12,964 nt of DNA from CAZESH01 sp964514665 (lineage in GTDB: Bacteria > Bacillota > Bacilli > Paenibacillales > KCTC-25726). Position numbers and translations under genes: made by a program. Positions within the stretch are counted from its first letter, which is position 1. Each line of letters starts with the position of its first letter. The stretch is from NCBI GenBank assembly GCA_964514665.1, contig CAZESH010000100.1, forward strand, positions 1-12,964, written 5' to 3'. The notes beneath the pieces are model-generated. The model was not told the origin of the DNA and searched no databases. It saw nothing but the letters and a program-made list of their open reading frames with translations. Shown here piece after piece: positions 7,035 through 12,964 of this stretch.

Positions 7035-7102
7035 GCAGCGTTTTTTCATAAAAGGCTTGAAGCGGGAATAGGCAAATAAAAATCGACCGGAGTTGAAAAG
7101 AA

Positions 7103-8029
7103 TTGTACGAAACTTTGTATCGGCAGAGGTCCGATGGCGGTATCACACTGGAAAACGGAGAAATATCCATTCTTGTCTATCCATGTTTCGGCGGAAAAAT
7201 CGCCAGCTTTCGCAGCGGCAAAGGAAAAAAAGAATGGCTTTGGCAAAATTCGAATTTGAAGCTGCAGGCCAGCCCATTCGGTTCACAGTACGACGATCGC
7301 TTTTACGGCGGGATAGATGAACTATTTCCAAATGATTATCCAACATCGATTAATGGATTTGCTCTTCCCGATCATGGTGAACTATGGTCCCGCGATTGGG
7401 ATTACAGTATGGAGAAAGGGGCATATGGCTGGTCGATAAGGATGAAGCTGGTTTTGAGGGTGTTTCCTTGCGAGTTTGAAAAACATATTTATTTGGAAAA
7501 AAACAGTATGAGGATTGAAAGCAAATTAACCAATCGATCGGAGGAGGAACTTCCATATTTATGGGTGCTGCATCCCGCTTTCCGAATCAGTACTGCGCAT
7601 AAGTTTCATTTTCCGGCCGGTAAGGTAATGGTGGAAAATGAAGTCAAAGGAAGGGCCAAGAAAGGAATTCCTTTGTTTACATGGCCAGGAGAGGAGATCG
7701 GCTTGGATTTGTCGCAAGTTCCGGAAGCAAACGAAGGATTGGAGTCTTATTATATCACTGATCTGCCCGAGGGGAGTTTTGCTTTGGAAGATACGAATGC
7801 AGGAGAAACACTTCAAGTTGATTTTCCTTTAAATGTATTCCCGCATATGTGGATGTTTATGCCTCTTGGAGGCTGGAGAGGCCACTATGTAGCCGTAATC
7901 GAGCCGAGCTCCGGCTATCCGTCCGATTTAGCCGATATGGTAAGTGCCGGGACACACTCGACATTAAAAAAGAAATCCAGCATTTCTGCGGCAATTTCAT
8001 ATTCTGTCCGATCTTCGAAACCACTTTGA
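7103..8029 (+). CDS. Aldose 1-epimerase (mutarotase)-like protein
   Basis: This 308-residue protein has the galactose mutarotase fold signatures: GGKIASF near residue 30, GGIDELFPND near 69-78 and LPDHGELWSR near 88-97. Candidate catalytic residues are H91 in the PDHG motif, H157 in VLHPAF and E267 in VIEPSSGYP, the usual His-His-Glu set. Such enzymes interconvert the alpha and beta anomers of a free sugar, so a reducing sugar probably enters this pathway. TTG 7103 is the only possible start: an in-frame TGA at 7094-7096 closes the frame upstream, and CGGAG at 7088-7092 lies 10 nt before it. The frame overlapping it from 7093 is a shadow. It heads the tightly packed gene set, with 31 nt to the next gene. 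The substrate is unknown. Confidence 0.86.
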   Translation: MYETLYRQRSDGGITLENGEISILVYPCFGGKIASFRSGKGKKEWLWQNSNLKLQASPFGSQYDDRFYGGIDELFPNDYPTSINGFALPDHGELWSRDWDYSMEKGAYGWSIRMKLVLRVFPCEFEKHIYLEKNSMRIESKLTNRSEEELPYLWVLHPAFRISTAHKFHFPAGKVMVENEVKGRAKKGIPLFTWPGEEIGLDLSQVPEANEGLESYYITDLPEGSFALEDTNAGETLQVDFPLNVFPHMWMFMPLGGWRGHYVAVIEPSSGYPSDLADMVSAGTHSTLKKKSSISAAISYSVRSSKPL

Positions 8030-8060
8030 TTTATATTCTTTTTAAGAAGGTGACCATAAG

Positions 8061-9158
8061 TTGGAAAAAATACCCACCCCTTATGTATTTGCCGATCTGG
8101 ATATTGTAAAGTCCAATTTGACGCATGCGGCGAAAAAAATATCCGAGGTCGGATTAAAGCACCGCCCTCATATCAAATCCCATAAATCCGCATATTTTGC
8201 TAGATTGCAGCAAGAAGCGGGGGCTAATGGCATCACTTGCGCGAAGCTCGGAGAAGCAGAAGCGATGATTGAGGCAGGGTTTAACGATATCCTGATCGCT
8301 TATCCGGTGATTGGTTCAAAAAATCTGGAGCGATTAATGGCACTATCCAAGAAGGCCCGCATCATCACTTGTGTGGATAGTTGGGAAGGGGCGTCTGGAA
8401 TTTCTTTTGCCGGAGAAACACTGGGTATAAGGCTTCCTGTTTATATCGAAATCAATGTGGGCTTTGACCGATGCGGAATGGAACCGGGCGTCCAAATTTT
8501 GGATTTTGCCAAAAAATTAACCGCCCTGCAGGGCATAGAGATTGTCGGTATTATGTCGTATGCAGGTCATATTAACGATAAGCTTTCAAAGGAAGAGATG
8601 CGGCTTGCCGTAAGAGAGGAAGCGCGAATACTTGCGGAAACCGCCCGGAATCTTGATCAAATCGGCATTCCGGTTGATGAGGTGAGTGTAGGATCCTCGT
8701 TATCCATAGAATTCAATGAAGAATTGAATGGTGTTACGGAAATCCGTGCGGGCAGCTATATTTTTCATGATATGGGTCACGTCTCTTCGGGACTGTATAC
8801 AATAGACGACTGTGCATTGCGCGTAGCGGTTACTGTTGTAAGTACTCCTTTTTTGGGGAGGGCGATTATTGATGCCGGTTCTAAGACGCTTACATCGGAT
8901 ACTAGTCGGAGAGGCGGCTACGGTTTCATCCTGGAACACCCTTCCGCGGAGATTGTGAAATTGAACGAAGAACATGGATTTGTCGATTATGACCCAAGTG
9001 TCGTTCAACTGCATATTGGCGACCGATTGACCGTTATCCCTAATCATGCCTGTGTTCTTCCAAATCTTTGCGATCAGATATTTGGTGTAAGCTCAGGTGC
9101 GGCGGGAATGCCGGAAGTCGTAATCATACCGATTGAAGCCAGAGGAAAAAACAGCTGA
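8061..9158 (+). CDS. D-serine dehydratase/D-threonine aldolase-like PLP enzyme (DSD1 family, fold type III)
   Basis: The 365-residue protein has an alanine-racemase-like TIM barrel at its N-terminus and the D-serine dehydratase-like domain at its C-terminus. The PLP lysine should be K39 in RPHIKSHK. Other family marks are TPYVFADLD at the start, DAGSKTLTSD near 271-280, LNEEHGFV near 301-308 and the metal site IPNHACVLPNL. There H329 and C331 form the His-x-Cys pair recalled from eukaryotic-type D-serine dehydratase; D-threonine and beta-hydroxyaspartate aldolases usually have His-x-Asp. Known reactions are D-serine deamination or retro-aldol cleavage of beta-hydroxy-D-amino acids to glycine and an aldehyde. 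Translation starts at TTG 8061 after AGAAGG (8045-8050). It sits between a mutarotase and a dehydrogenase gene, unusual company for this family, so its natural substrate is open. Confidence 0.87.
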   Translation: MEKIPTPYVFADLDIVKSNLTHAAKKISEVGLKHRPHIKSHKSAYFARLQQEAGANGITCAKLGEAEAMIEAGFNDILIAYPVIGSKNLERLMALSKKARIITCVDSWEGASGISFAGETLGIRLPVYIEINVGFDRCGMEPGVQILDFAKKLTALQGIEIVGIMSYAGHINDKLSKEEMRLAVREEARILAETARNLDQIGIPVDEVSVGSSLSIEFNEELNGVTEIRAGSYIFHDMGHVSSGLYTIDDCALRVAVTVVSTPFLGRAIIDAGSKTLTSDTSRRGGYGFILEHPSAEIVKLNEEHGFVDYDPSVVQLHIGDRLTVIPNHACVLPNLCDQIFGVSSGAAGMPEVVIIPIEARGKNS

Positions 9159-9176
9159 TTTTGGATAACAACAGAA

Positions 9177-9183
9177 AGGAAGG
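9177..9183 (+). promoter_or_regulatory. Ribosome binding site deciding the dehydrogenase start
   Basis: AGGAAGG lies 7 nt before TTG 9191 and within the longer frame that would begin at TTG 9161. It supports the third TTG start in a row in this gene set. Confidence 0.65.
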
Positions 9184-9190
9184 AATCCAC

Positions 9191-10210
9191 TTGCGCGAAC
9201 AACAAATGAGAGCACTTGTTTATGAGGGACCAAGCATGATGAATATCAGGTCGGTGCCGGTGCCTGCGCCGTCAGATAATGAAGTGCTGTTAAAGGTGGA
9301 GAAAGTCGGGATTTGCGGTTCGGAATTAAGCGGTTATTTGGGCAAAAATTCCCTGCGACTTCCTCCTCTTATAATGGGACATGAATTCTCAGGGACGGTT
9401 GTGGAGCTCGGCAAGCAAGTCACTGATTTAAAAATCGGCGACAGAGTTACGGCAAATCCGCTCATATCCTGCAGAGAATGCAGCGATTGTTTGTCAGGAT
9501 CCGCGCAATTGTGTGCACACAGAAAATTGCTGGGCGCGCATCGTTCAGGTGCTTTTGCTGAGTATGTAACGGTTCCGGCCAAATATATTTACCCGATTCC
9601 CGAAAGCATGTCGTTCGATCAGGCGGCGATGGCCGAGCCTTTTGCTTGTGCCGTGCATATTTGCAGACTCGTCCATTTAAATGCAATTGACCGTTTGTTT
9701 ATTGCAGGTGCAGGACCGATTGGCCTGTTCGTGCTTCAGGCCGCCAAAGTTTTTGGAGTAGACGATATCGTCATCCTCGATCTTAATAAGGAACGGCTTC
9801 AGATAGCTGAAGAGATGGGCGCGATCGTCGTTTCATCACCAGAAGATTTAAATAGCATCACGAAAAACGGTGGATTCGACGTGTCGGTCGATGCAGTCGG
9901 CTTGGATGCAACAAGGCAGCAGACGATTGCTTCTACCCGCCCCGGAGGAAGGGTGGTATTTTCCGGGCTTCATTCAGCAAACAGCCAAATCCCGGTCAAC
10001 GAAATAATCCGCAATGAAGTGAAAATATTTGGCTCTTTCGGTTACAATCCCTCGGATTTCAGTCTGGCTCTCAAGTGGTTAGGCGAGAACAAAGCTGATC
10101 TTTTGCCCTGGACAATAACCGAACCGTTGGAAAAGGGCAAAGAAAGCTTTGAACTTCTGCTCGGGAATCCGGGGAAGGTCGCAAAAATACTGTTGGATCC
10201 TACCCAATAG
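9191..10210 (+). CDS. Zinc-dependent medium-chain alcohol/polyol dehydrogenase
   Basis: This is an MDR-superfamily dehydrogenase of the sorbitol/threonine dehydrogenase type, about 339 residues. Visible are the catalytic zinc residues C42 (GICGSE), H64-E65 (MGHEFSG) and E149 (AEPFACAVH), and the structural zinc cysteines C94, C97, C100 and C108. The Rossmann motif is AGAGPIG at 172-178, followed by an acidic residue (ILDLN, D197) that favours NAD. I prefer TTG 9191 because AGGAAGG at 9177-9183 is 7 nt upstream; TTG 9161 would place this site inside the gene, and ATG 9206 lies too far from it. It begins 32 nt after the PLP enzyme and ends 35 nt before the amidohydrolase, so co-transcription is likely. 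It probably oxidises a secondary alcohol of a sugar, polyol or sugar acid; the exact substrate is not readable. Confidence 0.92.
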   Translation: MREQQMRALVYEGPSMMNIRSVPVPAPSDNEVLLKVEKVGICGSELSGYLGKNSLRLPPLIMGHEFSGTVVELGKQVTDLKIGDRVTANPLISCRECSDCLSGSAQLCAHRKLLGAHRSGAFAEYVTVPAKYIYPIPESMSFDQAAMAEPFACAVHICRLVHLNAIDRLFIAGAGPIGLFVLQAAKVFGVDDIVILDLNKERLQIAEEMGAIVVSSPEDLNSITKNGGFDVSVDAVGLDATRQQTIASTRPGGRVVFSGLHSANSQIPVNEIIRNEVKIFGSFGYNPSDFSLALKWLGENKADLLPWTITEPLEKGKESFELLLGNPGKVAKILLDPTQ

Positions 10211-10245
10211 GAAAAGGAATAAACTTAGGATTGGAGGTAGAGTAT

Positions 10246-11439
10246 ATGCCTGGTCGTGACCATGAATTAAAAGATGCGGTGGACCATCTTCCAATTTTCA
10301 GCACACATGAACACCATAAAGAAGACGAGTTTCACAGGACGCTTGACCTGGATATCCTTTTTGCCAATTCCTATGTAGGCTGGTGTTCCCTTCCCGCAAG
10401 CAAAACCAAGTCCGAAAGAAAAAGATGGCTGGATACGGTGCGTTACAATTCGTATTTTATTTGGCTCAACAAAGCGGTCGCTGAAATCTATCAAATTGAT
10501 TCCATTGACGAAGATAATTGGGATGAATTGTCCCGTATGATTCATTCGGCGCACCAAACCGACGATTACCATATTTCGCTGTTAAGAAAACATGCCCATT
10601 ATACCCACTTTTTAGAGGACTGTTATTGGAACCCGGGAAGCGACATCCTTCATCCCGAAATCGCGACGCCCGTATATCGAATTGACCCATGGCTTTCGGC
10701 TTATCATCCCGATATCGTCAAAAACAACATTCCGCACAGTCCGCTCGGTAAAGGTCTTGGCTCGCTTGATGCCTTCGAAGAAGCGCTAATTGGAGAAATC
10801 AAAATGAGACGTTCTTCCATAGCGGCTTTAAAATGTGCAATCGCATATGAGAGAAGCATTGATTTTCAACCGGTGGCCCGACATGAAATTCTTTCGATTT
10901 ACGGTAAAAATCCTTGCGAACTGAAAGAGGGGGAACGCAAGAAATTCGGTGATTATGTTTTTTCTCTGATCGCGGATACGGCCGGTCAACAAGGCTTGCC
11001 GATTCAAATCCATACCGGTCTGGCAAAAATCAGCGGTTCCAATCCGCTGCTGTTGGAGCCCTTGATTTCCAAATTTCCGAATACCACTTTTGTATTGTTT
11101 CATGGAGGATTCCCCTGGGTATACGAAACGGCGGGACTGGTACATAACTACGCCAATGTAGTGCTGGATATTAATTGGCTGCCGCTTATTTCAACCTCCG
11201 CTTCTGTTCAAGCGCTTCATCTTTATATGGAGGTTCTTCCTTCAGCAGACAGAATTACTTGGGGTGGTGATTGTTGGACGTCTGAAGAAGCGGTGGGAGC
11301 GTCGCTCGCATTTCGCCATGTTCTGTTGAAAGTCCTTGGCCAAAAAGTGGAGGAAGGATATTACTCCGTCCCGCAAGCGGTTCGTTTCGCGGAAAAAATC
11401 ATGATCAGCAACGCACAAAAGTTATATGGAGTTCAGTAA
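10246..11439 (+). CDS. Amidohydrolase-2 family metal-dependent hydrolase (FluG N-terminal-like)
   Basis: The 397-residue protein is a TIM-barrel amidohydrolase. It has an N-terminal His-x-His motif (FSTHEHH, H21 and H23), a barrel histidine in IQIHTG (H256), another in FHGGFPW (H286) and a terminal aspartate in WGGDCW (D342). The stretch from about 280 to 345 (FHGGFPWVYETAGLVHNY, then VLDINWLPL) closely recalls the amidohydrolase half of FluG-type proteins. Relatives hydrolyse lactones, amides or decarboxylate aromatic acids; in sugar operons the related fuconolactonases open sugar lactones, although those are shorter. Here a lactonase or amidase role is plausible but unproven. ATG 10246 follows GGAGGT (10233-10238) by 7 nt; the in-frame TTG 10231 overlaps that site and is rejected. 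It lies 18 nt before the FAH gene. Confidence 0.85.
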   Translation: MPGRDHELKDAVDHLPIFSTHEHHKEDEFHRTLDLDILFANSYVGWCSLPASKTKSERKRWLDTVRYNSYFIWLNKAVAEIYQIDSIDEDNWDELSRMIHSAHQTDDYHISLLRKHAHYTHFLEDCYWNPGSDILHPEIATPVYRIDPWLSAYHPDIVKNNIPHSPLGKGLGSLDAFEEALIGEIKMRRSSIAALKCAIAYERSIDFQPVARHEILSIYGKNPCELKEGERKKFGDYVFSLIADTAGQQGLPIQIHTGLAKISGSNPLLLEPLISKFPNTTFVLFHGGFPWVYETAGLVHNYANVVLDINWLPLISTSASVQALHLYMEVLPSADRITWGGDCWTSEEAVGASLAFRHVLLKVLGQKVEEGYYSVPQAVRFAEKIMISNAQKLYGVQ

Positions 11440-11457
11440 AAAAAGGAGAGCTTATAA

Positions 11458-12354
11458 ATGAAATTAACCGCTTTTAAAGATAGAGAAGGACACGAGCGAA
11501 TCGGTGTCAAAACGGATCAAGGAATCGTTGATTTAAAAAAAGCGTCGGAGCGTTATCAGCCGCGTCACCCGCTGCCGCAATCCATTCATGAGGCCATATC
11601 GGATGGGCGGCAAGCGACGGCGAACATAGAAGAATTTATGAAAGAATTAGCTGGAAAGGCCATGGCTGATCTGTTGGTAGATGAAACAACGGTCGAATTT
11701 ATGCCTTGTGTTCCCAACCCGGGAAAGCTGATCTGTGTGGGCTTGAATTACCGCAAACATGCTGAGGAGACTGGTTCGCCGATTCCGCAATATCCGATCC
11801 TATTTAATAAGTTCAACAATTCGCTTGCGGCTCATCGGGAAAAGGTGCGGATTCCCAATGAAACCGAGCAAATGGACTATGAAGTGGAATTGGCCGTTGT
11901 AATTGGAAAGGAGGCTCAAAGAGTAAAGGAAGAAGAGGCATTAAACTATGTGTACGGATACTGTACGGTCAATGATCTTTCGGCCAGGGACCTGCAGTTT
12001 CGGACCAACCAATGGCTGCTCGGAAAAAGCGGCGACGGTTTTTGTCCGTTGGGCCCTTATCTAGTTACGACTGATGAGATTGATGATCCAAACAGTCTTT
12101 GGATGAAAACTTATGTCAATGGAGAATTGCGTCAAAATTCGAATACATCGGACATGATTTTTCATTGCAATCAAATTATCAGTTATGTTTCCCGCTACAT
12201 GACATTACAGCCCGGTGACATCATATTGACGGGAACCCCGGAAGGGGTAGCCATGGGATATCCCGTTGGCCTTCAGCCCTTTTTAAAACCTGGGGATGAA
12301 GTAATCGTAGAGATTGAGAAATTGGGCGCATTGTCCAACCGGATGATTGAATGA
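11458..12354 (+). CDS. Fumarylacetoacetate hydrolase (FAH) family enzyme
   Basis: This 298-residue protein has an N-terminal lid region (1-85) and a complete FAH catalytic domain. The motifs are GLNYRKHAEE (catalytic H101), the metal ligands E142 and E144 in DYEVELAVVIGK and D173 in TVNDLSARD, K190 in LLGKSGDGF and the closing LTGTPEGVAMG. FAH-family enzymes hydrolyse or decarboxylate beta-diketo acids. In oxidative sugar pathways they split 2,4-diketo-3-deoxy-sugar acids (for example diketo-deoxy-fuconate or -pentonate) to pyruvate plus lactate or glycolate. The neighbouring dehydrogenases could supply such a diketo acid. ATG 11458 follows AAAGGAGAG (about 11442-11450). The gene is 24 nt before the kinase gene. 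Other possibilities are acylpyruvase, oxaloacetate decarboxylase or ureidoglycolate lyase activity. Confidence 0.9.
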   Translation: MKLTAFKDREGHERIGVKTDQGIVDLKKASERYQPRHPLPQSIHEAISDGRQATANIEEFMKELAGKAMADLLVDETTVEFMPCVPNPGKLICVGLNYRKHAEETGSPIPQYPILFNKFNNSLAAHREKVRIPNETEQMDYEVELAVVIGKEAQRVKEEEALNYVYGYCTVNDLSARDLQFRTNQWLLGKSGDGFCPLGPYLVTTDEIDDPNSLWMKTYVNGELRQNSNTSDMIFHCNQIISYVSRYMTLQPGDIILTGTPEGVAMGYPVGLQPFLKPGDEVIVEIEKLGALSNRMIE

Positions 12355-12378
12355 AATTTAATTTAATCGGAGGAAGAT

Positions 12379-12964
12379 ATGGCAAAAACAGTGTTCGTTA
12401 TTGGTGAACTTAACGTGGATATGATCCTGTCGGGATCCGATGTGCAGCCTGAGGCAAATAAAGAAAAGCTTCTTGACCAATTTGATATGACGCTCGGATC
12501 ATCGTCGGCTATTATGGCAAGCAGACTGGCCCAGCTTGGAAACGACGTTAAATTTGTTTCCGTTGTTGGAAAGGATCAGTTTGGTGAATATTGCATTCAA
12601 CGCCTAAACGAACTCGGTGTAAATACCGATTTTGTTATTCAAAATATCAACGAGCAAACAGGTATCACTTTTTCATTGTCAACTCCTAAAGATCGAGCGT
12701 TGCTTACATACATGGGGACGATTGGAAAAGTAACAATCGATATGGTTCCGGATGACCTATTCTCTCAGGCGAGCCATATTCATTTCGGTTCTTATTATCT
12801 CCAGCATGGTATGCGAAAAGAATGGAATTCCTTGTTTCAAAAAGCAAAGCTGCACAGAATTTCAACCAGCATTGACACTGGCTGGGATCCTGAGGAAAAG
12901 TGGCATCGGCATGAATTGTGCCAGTTGCTTCCCCTCACCGATATTTTTCTTCCAAGCGAGACGG
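12379..12964 (+). CDS. PfkB-family sugar kinase, 3' truncated by the window edge
   Basis: About 195 N-terminal residues are visible of a usual 300-330. The features of ribokinase/PfkB proteins are present: VIGELNVDMI at the start, the small-residue substrate loop LGSSSAIMASRLAQLG near residues 40-55, and VSVVGKDQFGEY followed by NELGVNTDFV. The catalytic aspartate and ATP-binding motifs should lie beyond the window. The substrate loop reads LGSSSA rather than the common GGA-AN form. ATG 12379 follows GGAGG (12369-12373) by 5 nt. It probably phosphorylates a sugar, a 2-keto-3-deoxy sugar acid or a nucleoside released in this pathway. If it is a keto-deoxy-acid kinase, the locus could have both a hydrolytic (FAH) and a phosphorylative exit, which would be unusual. 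Confidence 0.88.
   Translation, partial: MAKTVFVIGELNVDMILSGSDVQPEANKEKLLDQFDMTLGSSSAIMASRLAQLGNDVKFVSVVGKDQFGEYCIQRLNELGVNTDFVIQNINEQTGITFSLSTPKDRALLTYMGTIGKVTIDMVPDDLFSQASHIHFGSYYLQHGMRKEWNSLFQKAKLHRISTSIDTGWDPEEKWHRHELCQLLPLTDIFLPSET

Larger units (their letters stand above)
6675..7102 (+). other. AT-rich gap inside the catabolic locus
   Basis: This gap holds no clear gene. Bases 6781-6900 are extremely AT-rich (about 13% G+C by hand count). Several inverted repeats built on ATGATT/AATCAT occur, including ATCATTTTA (6777-6785) with TAAAATGAT (6801-6809), AATCAT (6866-6871) with ATGATT (6876-6881), and AATCAACG (6936-6943) with CGTTGATT (6976-6983). A perfect dyad at 6877-6891 is listed separately. 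A weak candidate promoter is TTGACT (6880-6885) with TTGAAT 17 nt on. No classical terminator follows the dehydrogenase gene. The gap probably contains the control region of the downstream gene set. Confidence 0.5.

Noticed and set aside
8700..9047. 115-codon minus-strand frame opposite the PLP enzyme gene
   Set aside because: No family motif and no ribosome site; it mirrors the coding strand of an intact enzyme.

Overview
The window looks like chromosome from a Gram-positive, moderately low-GC bacterium of the Bacillus/Paenibacillus type. The signs are strong GGAGG-type ribosome binding sites, several TTG starts, a near-consensus sigma-A promoter, a two-gene glycolate oxidase operon and remnants of IS6- and IS3-family elements. 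The species cannot be named from the sequence. Every convincing gene reads on the + strand; only one transposase remnant is on the - strand.

Region 1 (1-2533) is the end of a glycolate oxidase operon. It holds the iron-sulfur subunit GlcF (5' end outside the window) and the FAD subunit GlcD, which together oxidise glycolate to glyoxylate. Region 2 (2534-3555) has no intact gene. It contains a decayed IS6-family transposase tail on +, a strong bidirectional hairpin terminator lying inside that tail, and a decayed, frameshifted IS3-family transposase tail on -. It reads as a scar between the glc operon and what follows. Region 3 (3556-4933) is a DHA2-type MFS transporter split by a frameshift near 4219.

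Region 4 (4973 to the window end) is a catabolic locus. An IclR-family regulator is transcribed from a good sigma-A promoter. The same three-part motif, RGAAC-N3-GTTCC-N7-GGAAC, lies downstream of that promoter and again just before the next gene, a short-chain dehydrogenase. After a 428-nt, partly very AT-rich gap come six closely packed genes: an aldose-1-epimerase-like protein, a D-serine dehydratase/D-threonine aldolase-like PLP enzyme, a zinc-dependent medium-chain dehydrogenase, a FluG-type amidohydrolase, a fumarylacetoacetate hydrolase (FAH) family enzyme and a PfkB sugar kinase that runs off the end.

The combination of mutarotase, two dehydrogenases, a hydrolase, an FAH enzyme and a sugar kinase suggests degradation of a sugar or sugar acid. 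A possible scheme has an SDR oxidising a 2-keto-3-deoxy acid and the FAH enzyme splitting the diketo product to pyruvate plus a small hydroxy acid. If that product were glycolate, the nearby GlcDF could use it. This is inference. The PLP enzyme of the D-amino-acid family does not fit any standard sugar pathway and is the most unusual part of the set. No RNA genes or CRISPR arrays were seen.
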